A DNA stretch of 64,000 bases from CAILHX01 sp964511385 (GTDB lineage Bacteria > Pseudomonadota > Gammaproteobacteria > Burkholderiales > Methylophilaceae): assembly GCA_964511385.1 (NCBI GenBank), contig CAZEFE010000011.1, positions 1 to 64,000 on the forward strand. Direction: 5' to 3'. Below the pieces are notes generated by a model. It was not told the origin of the DNA and searched no databases. It saw only the letters and a list, made by a program, of their open reading frames with translations. Each line of letters starts with the position of its first letter. The first letter of the stretch is position 1. Position numbers and translations under genes: made by a program. Below are positions 51,226 through 59,394 of the stretch, in pieces.

Positions 51226-51480
51226 CTATAAGTTTTGTGGATATACAAAATCCACTTCCGGTGTGAACTTATAATGAGTGGGGTCGGAATCAAATACGAC
51301 ATATCCCTCAATCATTTTTTCACGAAGATTTTTAACTGCGCGATGGGTGTTAACCAATTCAAATTCACGAAGCTTTTCAGGATCAATTCTTGACCCGCTA
51401 CCAGAAGCACCGTCTGATTCCATCAGCAATTGGAAATCCGTATTTGTTCCAGCCTTACGTCCGAATATTCGCCGTTTCAT
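51226..51480 (-). CDS. Small unknown protein
   Basis: An 84-residue protein with a basic N-terminus (MKRRIFGRKAG), a flexible Ser/Gly stretch and a C-terminus ending YVVFDSDPTHYKFTPEVDF. Not recognised. Member of the minus-strand tiny-gene cluster. Confidence 0.45.
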   Translation of the reverse strand: MKRRIFGRKAGTNTDFQLLMESDGASGSGSRIDPEKLREFELVNTHRAVKNLREKMIEGYVVFDSDPTHYKFTPEVDFVYPQNL

Positions 51481-51497
51481 GACTATCCTTGTTACTG

Positions 51498-51632
51498 CTA
51501 CCTTTTCTGTGGGGTACGGTAAAATTGGTAACTACCTCCATAGCGCCAACGATCCTGAAGTACCAAGCTTACGGCACCCCGGTCATGCACGATGTCACGC
51601 AGCATGCTTACCGGTAATGTGATTATATCCAT
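51498..51632 (-). CDS. Very small protein (44 residues)
   Basis: An ATG with a clear ribosome site (GTAAGGAAAACACC) opens a 44-codon frame (MDIITLPVSMLRDIVHDRG, then LVLQDRWRYGGSYQFYR) ending in TAG. It fills the gap between two neighbours in the minus-strand series and begins 18 bases after the previous gene. Function unknown. Confidence 0.5.
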   Translation of the reverse strand: MDIITLPVSMLRDIVHDRGAVSLVLQDRWRYGGSYQFYRTPQKR

Positions 51633-51650
51633 GGTGTTTTCCTTACTCGG

Positions 51651-51854
51651 TTAGGGTTCAGTTGTGTGCTGAGTTGAATGCCAGGGGGTAAACTCAATTC
51701 CGCTATCCGCGTGGCGCACGATTGTGCTGTTAGCGCTGAGCATGTTGTCCGCGAAGTGTTCGGCTGTGATGAAGGGTGCCCCCTCTATCGAGTCTACGCT
51801 AACTTTCCATCCATTGCCGAAGTCAATTGTTACTGTTTTATTTGGGTTCTCCAT
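51651..51854 (-). CDS. Small unknown protein
   Basis: A 67-residue protein preceded by GGAGAAGTGCC. It reads as a beta-hairpin (KTVTIDFGNGWKVSVDSI) and a polar C-terminus. Not recognised; lies 11 bases after the previous gene of the minus-strand cluster. Confidence 0.5.
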   Translation of the reverse strand: MENPNKTVTIDFGNGWKVSVDSIEGAPFITAEHFADNMLSANSTIVRHADSGIEFTPWHSTQHTTEP

Positions 51855-51865
51855 GGCACTTCTCC

Positions 51866-52129
51866 TTACTCGGCTTCTATTGTAATCATGCGTTTTAATG
51901 TGTTATGTATGGCCACATGGTTTTCACCTTTGAATACCTTGAGGCTGTGCCCTTTTTCTTTAATGGCTTTTTCCATTTCATTTTTTATGTAATTCATTCG
52001 TCGGTCTATTAGAGCAAGTCCTTTTTTTGGGATTACGCTGTTTGAATCATTCTTTATCGCTTTTGCTAATCGGTAAACCCAGAAAGGGGTGTTTTCGTCT
52101 TCAACTATTATTTTGATAGATATTGACAT
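51866..52129 (-). CDS. Small unknown protein
   Basis: An 87-residue protein with a beta-strand start (ISIKIIVEDENTPFWVY) and long charged helices (ALIDRRMNYIKNEMEKAIKEKG). Preceded by GAGAGGAAAG. First gene of the compact series running leftward. Function unknown. Confidence 0.5.
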   Translation of the reverse strand: MSISIKIIVEDENTPFWVYRLAKAIKNDSNSVIPKKGLALIDRRMNYIKNEMEKAIKEKGHSLKVFKGENHVAIHNTLKRMITIEAE

Positions 52130-52203
52130 AGCCGCTTTCCTCTCGTGTGGGGTTATTTAGCGACATTGTGAAATATATTTCGCATTTCGTCAAGAAATAT
52201 ATT

Positions 52204-52401
52204 TCACTTTCTTACCACAACTGGCAAAGCCCGAATCGCATCATCGTAATAGCGAGGCCTGTCATCATCTGCAACGATTTGATGAACACGGCGTTTACTC
52301 ATCCCCCAGCGCTTGGCAAGCATGTCGGGTGTCCATCCCCGCGATTCCATTTCCGTCCTGTATGAATTAGGAGGAATAGGGACAATCTCTTTAATTTCCA
52401 C
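52204..52401 (-). CDS. Small helix-turn-helix protein
   Basis: A 65-residue protein with a helix-turn-helix pattern (ESRGWTPDMLAKRWGMSKRRVHQIVADD). Probably a local regulator of the tiny-gene cluster or of the relaxase operon. Confidence 0.6.
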   Translation of the reverse strand: MEIKEIVPIPPNSYRTEMESRGWTPDMLAKRWGMSKRRVHQIVADDDRPRYYDDAIRALPVVVRK

Positions 52402-52502
52402 TCAACGCCAACCTCAAAAAATGAAACATATTGCATTATAAATCCATGCCGCACATTTTATGCAAGCCCTATTTGCAATCTAGGTGTCCATAGCTAATGT
52501 GT

Positions 52503-54383
52503 TTAGCGCTCTTTTGTTTTTGTCTTGCGCTTCTGAGATTCCGCAATCTGCTTTTGTAAGGACTGCAACTCAGGATTGTTTACTTTGATACCCTGCGCTA
52601 CAGCTGCACGCAGCACACGCTCCCTGAATACAATATCCCCGCCTCTAATGGTAATGCCAGTGTTCCACTTGAGTTTTGCGTATGCCAGGCTTGCAGCCAG
52701 GTCATCGTCTCTCACCAGCTTTTTCCCATAGGACACCTTCATACCATCATCTATGAAGGCATGCTCTGCCCTGCCCTTCAATGAATAGATTACCCGGCCA
52801 TTTGTACTGACACGCCAGGTAAGATTCTCAATCGCTTTAACTGTAGGATCTGTATTGTCTGGTCGTACAGTAGGCCTAATGGACATTACCTCAGTATCAT
52901 TTCCAGGTTCGACCTCCGATACTCCCCTTCCTTTCTTGGCATCACGACCTTCCTGATAGACCATGCCGCGAAGTGCTGATACGGCAGCTTCATCTCCCAG
53001 CGCCGCCTGTTCCTCTACCCAGCTTCTCCAAGTTTTCACTTGCGGCGTAATCTGGTTTAACTCTCGGCGCTCTTTTTTGAATTGTTCGACCAACTCCCGC
53101 CGCGCCTGGACATAGGATAGTTTCAGAACCACATAAGTCTGACGTTTCTGTTCGGCAGTTAACCGATCATCCTTCCCGATCTTTAAGCGCTGCAGCCGAT
53201 ATTTATTGGCCAAGGTTGTAAGCCGCTTGTTCTGGCTGGCCTTGATAGTCGGGCCCATGTGACGCAAAGCTAAATCTTTGGCGCCGGCTACATCAGCACG
53301 ATATTCTTTATAGCGTTGCTGCAAGGCCTCTCTTGCCTCACGGCGTTCCAATTTTCTGACTAGCCGCTTCAATGGATCTCGTTTATAGGTTTGCTTGATG
53401 GGAATTGCCGTAGGCGCTTTACCGTCTTCGGTCGCAACAAAATCCTGACGTTGGGAAAACTCCCCTAGCCTCTTTTCAAGGTCATCTTTTTTCAAGAACC
53501 GAAAGACTTTAGATGCGGCAATTGCAACAGGTTCATCCTGGTCGGACTGCTCACCTTTGTTTACCACAACGAACCCACTACCAGCTGCTTGCAACTCAAC
53601 CCCGTAAGCATCCAGTACATTATGAATGTCATCCCATTTCAGCTTCTTTCCTTGGACGACTTTCTTTACATCCTCTGCTACATTCGTTTTTAGCCATGTC
53701 TCAAAAGATTCGGAACCAGACCACACTTCATAGTGTTTAGCCCGAGTGGAGATCGTGCCAACGTCCGGATCCACATACTCATCATTTGGAACAATGAATT
53801 TCTTACCGTCTGCCTCTAGTACAACGTATAAACCATTGTCGTGCGACCAATTATTTTTAATCTCCAGCTCGCGCGCCGCCTTATGCAAGGTCTTATGGAG
53901 CCACTCCAAGTGTTTCGCTTTATAAGTTTCTGGGTGAACCAGATTGACTTCGATATGAGCGTGCAGGTTATCGGTGTTCGCATGAACAGCAATGATGTAT
54001 TGATGGTCTGACAAACCAAGTGAGTTCAAGGTGTATCGAGCCGCTTCAATAATCAATGAGGATTCAGGCCGTTCATGTTCCGGCCAGGATAGGATGTAGT
54101 GAAGCACTGGATCATCACAACGTTTGTTTTGTGATGCCACAGCCCACATTTCCGAGGATGCAGTTTTCAACGAAGTAAGGTTGCCGATTTCAATGGCAAT
54201 GGTTTTATCTACCATATCCCCCATGCCATCAAAGGTAGTAGTGTTGGATATGTATTGTGTGAGTTGGTTAAAGCTAACTTCACGAATATCCACTTCCTTG
54301 TCAAAACCTTCGGTAATGTAATCTAGCAAGTCAGTAAAGCTCGTTTTATTATCTTGCCGTTTTGGTGCCACCTTAACGATCAT
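52503..54383 (-). CDS. traI: TraI-type relaxase (MOBP) with C-terminal LPD7 domain
   Basis: A 626-residue relaxase that nicks oriT and pilots the strand. The ATG at 54383 overlaps the MobC-like gene; this start places the likely catalytic tyrosine at residue 22 (SFTDLLDYIT), as in RK2 TraI. Motif III HANTDNLHAHIEVN supplies the metal-binding histidines. The middle is a basic coiled-coil region. The last 110 residues are LPD7-like (LAASLAYAKLKWNTGITIRGG, RVLRAAVAQGIKV). Together with the nic site at 54857 it defines a MOBP transfer system. Confidence 0.93.
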   Translation of the reverse strand: MIVKVAPKRQDNKTSFTDLLDYITEGFDKEVDIREVSFNQLTQYISNTTTFDGMGDMVDKTIAIEIGNLTSLKTASSEMWAVASQNKRCDDPVLHYILSWPEHERPESSLIIEAARYTLNSLGLSDHQYIIAVHANTDNLHAHIEVNLVHPETYKAKHLEWLHKTLHKAARELEIKNNWSHDNGLYVVLEADGKKFIVPNDEYVDPDVGTISTRAKHYEVWSGSESFETWLKTNVAEDVKKVVQGKKLKWDDIHNVLDAYGVELQAAGSGFVVVNKGEQSDQDEPVAIAASKVFRFLKKDDLEKRLGEFSQRQDFVATEDGKAPTAIPIKQTYKRDPLKRLVRKLERREAREALQQRYKEYRADVAGAKDLALRHMGPTIKASQNKRLTTLANKYRLQRLKIGKDDRLTAEQKRQTYVVLKLSYVQARRELVEQFKKERRELNQITPQVKTWRSWVEEQAALGDEAAVSALRGMVYQEGRDAKKGRGVSEVEPGNDTEVMSIRPTVRPDNTDPTVKAIENLTWRVSTNGRVIYSLKGRAEHAFIDDGMKVSYGKKLVRDDDLAASLAYAKLKWNTGITIRGGDIVFRERVLRAAVAQGIKVNNPELQSLQKQIAESQKRKTKTKER

Positions 54384-54720
54384 GATCGATTTCCTTATCA
54401 ATCCCAAGCCGTCCAAGTGTTTCCACCACAGCTTTTAGTACGCCCAGGTATTCATCATCGAATTTAGTTGTCCCTGAAGCCAGGTCAATCTCACGCTCTC
54501 GTTTTATGAGCGTAGCGATGGTACGCAACTCGTTGATAATGGTTGCTTGCGCTCGTGACCGTACTACCCTTCCCATTCCGCATTTGCGCAGGTAATCAGA
54601 AACCGATAAAGCAGCATCAGCTGCTTTCTGTTGTATCAGAGCATCTTCCAGTTGAGATACACGAACCCGTAAAGTTTTTACCCTTGGATCGTCAACCTTC
54701 ACGAATTTTTTTTGTGCCAT
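54373..54720 (-). CDS. MobC/TraJ-like relaxosome accessory protein
   Basis: A 115-residue protein: basic N-terminus (KTLRVRVSQLEDALIQQKA), LSVSDYLRKCGMGR, then helices. This is the MobC/TraJ ribbon-helix-helix pattern that binds oriT and helps the relaxase. It lies directly beside oriT and overlaps the relaxase gene. The ATG at 54720 is the natural start. Confidence 0.82.
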   Translation of the reverse strand: MAQKKFVKVDDPRVKTLRVRVSQLEDALIQQKAADAALSVSDYLRKCGMGRVVRSRAQATIINELRTIATLIKREREIDLASGTTKFDDEYLGVLKAVVETLGRLGIDKEIDHDR

Positions 54721-54814
54721 TTTAATTGCTCACTGTTGGGGTCTCGGGGCGTAGCCCTGAGAATATCCGGAAGCCCGGATTTTGCGTTTGCGAAGCATAG
54801 CGAAATCGGGCGGT

Positions 54815-54858
54815 GTAGCCACAGTGATTTATCGCTGTGGCTACATCCGGCATCCTGT
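54815..54858 (+). other. oriT: Origin of transfer (oriT) with IncP-type nic
   Basis: A 13-bp inverted repeat with one mismatch (GTAGCCACAGTGA and TCGCTGTGGCTAC, loop TTTA) at 54815-54844 is followed six bases later by CATCCTG (54851-54857) then T, which matches the YATCCTG/Y nic consensus of the IncP/R64 type in sequence and spacing. It lies between the mobC-relaxase pair and a TraK-like gene, the IncP order. Nicking after G54857 would send 54858 rightward first, so the region to the right is the leading region. Confidence 0.88.
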
Positions 54859-54969
54859 CCTAGAAGTTGGCATGTAATTAGTCGGTAATTTAGTACACTA
54901 TTTATAGATTAACAAGCGATAAATAGCAGGCGAAAGCGTCAATCTGTTTTCGGCAAAACGTGCATAACA

Positions 54970-54987
54970 TTGATATAAATAAATATG
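54970..54987. promoter_or_regulatory. Shared operator (site G)
   Basis: TTGATATAAATAAATATG, 40 bases before the TraK-like gene. The left half agrees with site C; the right half is weaker. Confidence 0.5.
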
Positions 54988-55026
54988 GTACATTGGCGGT
55001 AATTTAGAGGTAATCCGGCTGATTAA

Positions 55027-55815
55027 ATGGACGATACACAAAAGAGAAAACGAGTTAATTCCGACACGATCAATGTGCTTCGCCGGGCAGTAATCGACTT
55101 CCTTTACGAGAGTGAAGAATCGAATGAGCGCTACATCAAACGCGAAGCAATCAAGCAATTGATGGGCGTTATTATTGCTGCCAAAAAAAGCGGCAGAAGT
55201 TTTGAGGAATTGGCTGAGTTATTTACTAAGAACGGATTTGATATAAGTGCCAACACGTTAAGGACTTATTTTTTTGAATTGCGTGCGGACGCCGAGATTC
55301 AGGCCGAAACGAAAATGCTGGCCGATAAAATCGAGGACACTAAAAAGAGTCTGGATCTGCAGCGCCAACTCGTAAATGGTACTGCTGCGCACAAACAAGC
55401 CAAAGACCGCGTCAAAAAATCAATGGCCGGCGCATACAAAGTGATCCCTTATAGTGAGGCCGTATCCTCCCCCTCCCCCGCAAAGCCAGTTAGGCCGGCC
55501 GCCCCCTTGCAGGGGGCGGCATCGCCTCCTTCGTCGGCGGTTGTAATGGGTGTTGGGGGGAACCCTCCCTCCACTGGCGAGGCCCCAACAATTGAGTACC
55601 TTAAACGCTTATCTGAAGGTGCGCCAAAATTTGATTTGCCTGTTGACATAGAACTTCGGAACGGGATGATTTTTTATACTACCGGAGAACCGTTTGACGG
55701 CATCCTAAGTATTGGACAGCTGAGGATTCTGGAAACTTCAAAAAAACTGTTGGCCAGAAAACAGGCCAGCACCAGGACAACAGGTGCCTTTGTGGCAATG
55801 CCCACTAAACTCTAA
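55027..55815 (+). CDS. TraK-like oriT-flanking protein with a proline-rich insert
   Basis: A 262-residue protein. The N-terminal 120 residues are helical and charged (RRAVIDFLYESEESNERYIKR, SFEELAELFTKNGFDISANTLRTYFFEL), resembling a DNA-binding module. The middle (about 150-190) is Pro/Ala/Gly low complexity, encoded by a GC-rich palindrome-containing stretch. Its place across oriT from mobC-traI is that of traK in IncP plasmids; sequence similarity was not verified. A replication role is less likely. Confidence 0.55.
   Translation: MDDTQKRKRVNSDTINVLRRAVIDFLYESEESNERYIKREAIKQLMGVIIAAKKSGRSFEELAELFTKNGFDISANTLRTYFFELRADAEIQAETKMLADKIEDTKKSLDLQRQLVNGTAAHKQAKDRVKKSMAGAYKVIPYSEAVSSPSPAKPVRPAAPLQGAASPPSSAVVMGVGGNPPSTGEAPTIEYLKRLSEGAPKFDLPVDIELRNGMIFYTTGEPFDGILSIGQLRILETSKKLLARKQASTRTTGAFVAMPTKL
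55498..55520. repeat. Palindrome embedded in the TraK-like gene
   Basis: GCCGCCCCC, loop TTGCA, GGGGGCGGC, a perfect 9-bp stem inside coding sequence. Sixteen bases downstream, GGCGGTTGTAATGGG (55536-55550) recurs as GGCGGTTGTTATGGG at 59810-59824. It looks like a small palindromic insertion element that stayed in frame. Confidence 0.5.
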
Positions 55816-55844
55816 AATTAGTTAAGAAAGCACACACAAAACAT

Positions 55845-55873
55845 TTGACTTTTATTTTGTGTGCGCCTACAAT
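55845..55873 (+). promoter_or_regulatory. Leading-region promoter 1
   Basis: TTGACT, 17 bases, TACAAT. The segment TGTGTGCGCCTACAATAT is nearly repeated at promoter 2 (57006-57025). It drives the run of tiny genes starting at 55899. Confidence 0.8.
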
Positions 55874-55898
55874 ATGCTTAATTAGTGAGGAGTTACAA

Positions 55899-56135
55899 AT
55901 GTCGGAGAACAACCAGGTAAGCGTCAAGTTTCAGGTCAACAAGACCTATTACACACGCAGCATTTGCGATAGTGATTGCATTTATAAAATCACTATTCAA
56001 TCCAGGACTTCCAAGACCATAAAAACAGATGATGACCAAGTTCTGCGCATTAAGGTTCGTGACAGCGTTGAATTTGTGAAGCCGTTTGGTACATATAGCA
56101 TGTCACCAATAATCACCGCAGAAAAGGAGATGTAA
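55899..56135 (+). CDS. Small leading-region protein
   Basis: A 78-residue protein from the ATG at 55899 (GTGAGGAG ribosome site). Earlier in-frame starts would lie inside the promoter. Beta-rich look (SVKFQVNKTYYTRSIC, IYKITIQSRTSKTIKTD), no family recognised. It is the first small gene after TraK in the direction of DNA entry, a typical place for anti-defence genes. Confidence 0.65.
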   Translation: MSENNQVSVKFQVNKTYYTRSICDSDCIYKITIQSRTSKTIKTDDDQVLRIKVRDSVEFVKPFGTYSMSPIITAEKEM

Positions 56136-56137
56136 AG

Positions 56138-56308
56138 ATGGAAACGACGGTATCTTCGAGAGAACTGACTGATAAATCCAATGTGTATTCAGTTGTGTTT
56201 GTTGATGGCAGCAACATTGTAGAAATTGACTGCATTGATGAACAGGCTTCTAATGCGCTGCAAGAAGCATTGAGTAAATATGCATTAAATGCCCAGGTTT
56301 ACAGCTGA
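56138..56308 (+). CDS. Very small leading-region protein (56 residues)
   Basis: ATG at 56138 with AAGGAGATG just upstream, two bases after the previous stop. Encodes an acidic protein (SVVFVDGSNIVEIDCIDEQ, ALQEALSKYALNAQ). Coupled to the preceding gene; function unknown. Confidence 0.6.
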   Translation: METTVSSRELTDKSNVYSVVFVDGSNIVEIDCIDEQASNALQEALSKYALNAQVYS

Positions 56309-56355
56309 TCTTTGAGTATGCGAAAGATGAATTACCATCTGGAAAAGGAATCAAC

Positions 56356-56673
56356 ATGAATAAAATTTTTTCTCTATGCTCAAAATGGTTTGGCGCTACT
56401 GGCGAAGGATCGGCTTTGGGGATGAATGCGCGTGAAAAAGCACTTGACCTGTTAGAGCAAAACGGGCTTCGGGCACATTATTATTTGCCAGCGGTCGGTA
56501 TAGAAAATCAAGAGCTTGCGAATGCTTGTCGAATGTTGGCTAGTGCCGGGTTCATCATCACGGCCTCAGATGGAACAATTACAGGTAAGGTTGCTTCAGC
56601 AAGACCATCGAATGATGAGCTAGTTGCTTTACGTCGGGCATCATTCAAACTTGTTTCATCCAATGAAACGTAA
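56356..56673 (+). CDS. Small leading-region protein
   Basis: A 105-residue protein with AAAAGGAATC before ATG. Helical (AREKALDLLEQNGLRAH, ELANACRMLASAGFIITA) with a winged-helix-like hint in the second half. Unknown function. Confidence 0.55.
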   Translation: MNKIFSLCSKWFGATGEGSALGMNAREKALDLLEQNGLRAHYYLPAVGIENQELANACRMLASAGFIITASDGTITGKVASARPSNDELVALRRASFKLVSSNET

Positions 56674-56971
56674 TTTAAACATTATGCACCCATCAATAGA
56701 AGCCTCGGCTTTGGCGTCGCTGTATCAGATCAAACCTGTTACCGACAATGAAGAGCTCGCTAAATATCTTGGCCAGAAGGTAAGATACAAAAAAAATCTA
56801 CTCACGCGAAAATTTATCAAACGACATGGAACCATCTGTATTGGCACTGTGTTCGAAATTAGAGAAGTGCAACACAATTACAAACGAGAAGAATGTTTGC
56901 GTGGTTATGCCCCAGGCGACAACTTCGGCCGCGTAATCTATCCGTCAGAAGTAGAAATAGTTGATGTATAG
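56663..56971 (+). CDS. Small basic leading-region protein
   Basis: A 102-residue protein. The start at 56663 overlaps the preceding stop region; ATG at 56684 is an alternative, and neither has a strong ribosome site. The centre is basic (GQKVRYKKNLLTRKFIKRHG). Not recognised. Confidence 0.5.
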   Translation: MKRNLNIMHPSIEASALASLYQIKPVTDNEELAKYLGQKVRYKKNLLTRKFIKRHGTICIGTVFEIREVQHNYKREECLRGYAPGDNFGRVIYPSEVEIVDV

Positions 56972-56994
56972 CTGTTATTTGTCCTACAAAATGC

Positions 56995-57023
56995 TTGCTT
57001 ATTGTTATGTGTGCGACTACAAT
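56995..57023 (+). promoter_or_regulatory. Leading-region promoter 2
   Basis: TTGCTT, 17 bases, TACAAT. It shares TGTGTGCG-C-CTACAATAT (one base different) with promoter 1 at the same spacing. A GCCCC-AAC-GGGGC hairpin (57061-57074) lies in the leader just before the ribosome site of the next gene. Confidence 0.75.
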
Positions 57024-57094
57024 ATAAGCATGTTGAGTGGTTCACTCCCTTAACAACAAAAGCCCCAACGGGGCGCTCTTACAGGAGAATTAAA

Positions 57095-57613
57095 ATGCAA
57101 GAACGTACATTTACTGCAACAGGTCTTTGTAAGGCTCGCACCTTCCGCACAGTCAAGGAACTGTCTGGCGCTGTTCCGTTTGTGTGGATTCCACATCAAC
57201 GCGATGCTTCGGCAATAGTCTATCTCGATCAAACCGACACCATCCGTACCGCTCTCGCAGTTACAGAACGTTCGGATCACCTTAATTTCTCTACCTGGAC
57301 AGAACAAGAGCTCATTGATTGCTTTGGCGAAGATGCTCCGGCCAAAGCGCTCGACACTGCACGTAAATTTGGTAAGGTCTACGAAATAAATGGCGAATGG
57401 CTAGATTCCGGGGATGAGTTTCAATGGGCTCTCGATGTCCTTGGTGATGACATGCACGCCAGCTATTCTTTTGAGAATGATCTTGATGGTGCCATAAATT
57501 GGATTGAAACCTATTGTGGCCACCAGTCGGCTGTAGCAACATTGGCCCTTGCCGAAGCGTTGGAACGCGCCGGATACATTGAAGAAGTTAAAGATAAGGA
57601 AGACGATGAATAA
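57095..57613 (+). CDS. Leading-region protein of unknown function
   Basis: A 172-residue acidic protein from the ATG at 57095 (ACAGGAGAATT). Longer in-frame starts fall inside the promoter. It contains FVWIPHQRDASAIVYLDQ and an acidic C-terminus (YIEEVKDKEDDE). Not recognised; size, acidity and position resemble proteins that mimic DNA or block host defences, but no specific match is claimed. Coupled to the next gene by an 8-base overlap. Confidence 0.6.
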   Translation: MQERTFTATGLCKARTFRTVKELSGAVPFVWIPHQRDASAIVYLDQTDTIRTALAVTERSDHLNFSTWTEQELIDCFGEDAPAKALDTARKFGKVYEINGEWLDSGDEFQWALDVLGDDMHASYSFENDLDGAINWIETYCGHQSAVATLALAEALERAGYIEEVKDKEDDE

Positions 57614-58136
57614 TTCAGATCGTTTGAAAGCCATCCGCCTGGCGCTGGGCATCTCGGTAAACGAAATGTCCAGCATGCTAGGCCTGGATAGCAGCTACAA
57701 AGGAGGGGATAGAGTGCGCGAGATGGAACGCGGCGCACGCGAAGTTACCGGACCTATCTCAAAACTAATGCGTTACCTGGAACAATCTGTAGAGGTTGAT
57801 GAAGATTCCGACATGACCGATCTGGCCATGCATATCCTCCCGAGATTTATGGACTGCACCAACCTAGAAGACGATGATGCCGAAGTCGAAATAGTGATGC
57901 ACACACGGTTTCCTCGTTTCTATGCCGTGATGACCCCTGACAAGCTGCCGGCAGAAGTACGGCAAACACTGGATGACCAAGGTGTGTATGTAGTCGGATT
58001 GCCGGAGGAACTAGGTTTGACGGATATGGTGATACTGTGGATTGATGAACCAATCAGAGAGCCGGGTAATATCTTACAAGAAGCTGCTCAGCTCAAAATT
58101 AAACAAGCCATGCTGGATATACCGAATGGTCACTAA
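57606..58136 (+). CDS. Helix-turn-helix protein with acidic C-terminal domain
   Basis: A 176-residue protein starting at the ATG at 57606, overlapping the previous stop. The N-terminal 60 residues fit an Xre-like helix-turn-helix (RLKAIRLALGISVNEMSSMLGL, REMERGAREVTGPISKLM). The rest is acidic and unrecognised. It may regulate the leading-region promoters. Confidence 0.65.
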   Translation: MNNSDRLKAIRLALGISVNEMSSMLGLDSSYKGGDRVREMERGAREVTGPISKLMRYLEQSVEVDEDSDMTDLAMHILPRFMDCTNLEDDDAEVEIVMHTRFPRFYAVMTPDKLPAEVRQTLDDQGVYVVGLPEELGLTDMVILWIDEPIREPGNILQEAAQLKIKQAMLDIPNGH

Positions 58137-58147
58137 AGGACTTTACT

Positions 58148-58399
58148 ATGGAAACTAAACAGATGATTACGATGTTGGTGGTTGTACTGGCTCCAGTAGT
58201 TGCATGGCGGATATACAAGTGGATAGAAAATGGTGGATTGTATTATCTCCAATGTCCCGCCGCCCGGTTAATGGATGATTTGGGAAAAACCAAGCGCCTT
58301 GATACAGCGACCATCGAACAGATTATTCAACGTGTCGGCCGTTCCAATAATCCAGCAAAAGAAGTTGAAAAGCTACGCGAAGAATTACACATCAATTAA
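58148..58399 (+). CDS. Small membrane-anchored protein
   Basis: An 83-residue protein with one N-terminal helix (MITMLVVVLAPVVAWRIY) and a charged cytoplasmic tail. Unknown function; part of the leading-region series. Confidence 0.5.
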   Translation: METKQMITMLVVVLAPVVAWRIYKWIENGGLYYLQCPAARLMDDLGKTKRLDTATIEQIIQRVGRSNNPAKEVEKLREELHIN

Positions 58400-58411
58400 A
58401 AGGAGGTACTC

Positions 58412-58687
58412 ATGATGACAATATTTTCTTTCCGAGCTGAATGCCCAGATGATCTGGAAAAACTCTATGAGGCATTTCGGGGCTCCAATCTAATCTACCA
58501 ATTTTATTCAAATAAGCCACAGGATGAGGAGTTTCCTGATGTTCGTGTTGAGCTTGAAACATCAGCATCTCTTGAGGTGATCCGCGAAATAATGCGCAAG
58601 GTTGTGGATGGCCACGTCATGCTCCAAACGCTGCGCGAATGCCCTCTTTCTGAAAACACACTTGAGCGCGATTACGAACTTCTTTAA
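58412..58687 (+). CDS. Small acidic leading-region protein
   Basis: A 91-residue protein with AAAGGAGG before ATG. Pattern FSFRAECPDDLEKLYEAF, VRVELETSASLEVIREIMR suggests a ferredoxin-like alpha-beta fold. No family recognised. Confidence 0.5.
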   Translation: MMTIFSFRAECPDDLEKLYEAFRGSNLIYQFYSNKPQDEEFPDVRVELETSASLEVIREIMRKVVDGHVMLQTLRECPLSENTLERDYELL

Positions 58688-58738
58688 AGAATAAATAACG
58701 CGACACATATTTTTCAATTTTCAAGCAAGGAGAATTAC

Positions 58739-59125
58739 ATGGGCGTAACTATTCGAGCAGTAGAACATTATTGGGTGGCTCCCCTAGTATTGGCATTTAT
58801 TTTATTAGGCTTTTATTACTGGTGGGGAGATACGTGTTCCAAGAAAACGTTCTTCGTAGCCTTTGTTATTTCATGCATATCTTGGTTTATTTTTGCATCC
58901 CTTCTTCAAATGGATGAAGAAAAGAAGGAATTATTCTGGAACCATTTTGCACAAAAAAATCATTGTCAGAACAAAGGATTCAAAACGGTAACTTCTGCGG
59001 GAATCTTCGGAGGTGTTTATACAGTGAACCTTTTTACTTGCGATAATGGCGTTACATTTGAAACACAAGGAATTCCTGACGTCAGGAAAATTACCAACCA
59101 ACCCATAAAACCAAGCCATGGTTAG
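58739..59125 (+). CDS. Small membrane protein with periplasmic domain
   Basis: A 128-residue protein with two helices (about residues 11-28 and 36-55) and a soluble C-terminal part with two cysteines (HCQNKGF, FTCDNG). Ribosome site AAGGAG. It overlaps the next gene by eight bases. Role unknown. Confidence 0.55.
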   Translation: MGVTIRAVEHYWVAPLVLAFILLGFYYWWGDTCSKKTFFVAFVISCISWFIFASLLQMDEEKKELFWNHFAQKNHCQNKGFKTVTSAGIFGGVYTVNLFTCDNGVTFETQGIPDVRKITNQPIKPSHG

Positions 59126-59339
59126 ACCAAGAAAACATCCCGAAGGCACAACTGCTACACAGCGCGGTCAAATGTCCACGGCCGCCCTTGTAGCAGCTGG
59201 CGGGGCACGAAAATCCTTCAGGCTGTCACCAGAAGCGCATCAGGCACTCAAAAACTTAATGGCGAGGCCTGCTGCTCCTGCAACTGAGACAGAATTGATC
59301 GAACAGCTATTGATTAAAGCAGAAATTAACACCCGCTAA
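59118..59339 (+). CDS. Ribbon-helix-helix-like protein (StbA-like position)
   Basis: A 73-residue basic protein whose middle (ARKSFRLSPEAHQALKNLM) and end (TETELIEQLLIKAEI) fit a ribbon-helix-helix fold. Its place upstream of ParA-type StbB-like genes recalls stbA of R388-type plasmids. Assignment to that family is tentative. Confidence 0.55.
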   Translation: MVRPRKHPEGTTATQRGQMSTAALVAAGGARKSFRLSPEAHQALKNLMARPAAPATETELIEQLLIKAEINTR

Positions 59340-59394
59340 AGATGATTGACTAGCTAAATTGAATGCATATAACTCAACCAACGGAGATTTAATT

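Noticed and set aside
55027..55815. Replication initiator
   Set aside because: No Rep motif or iteron array was seen. Its place beside oriT fits a TraK-like role better.
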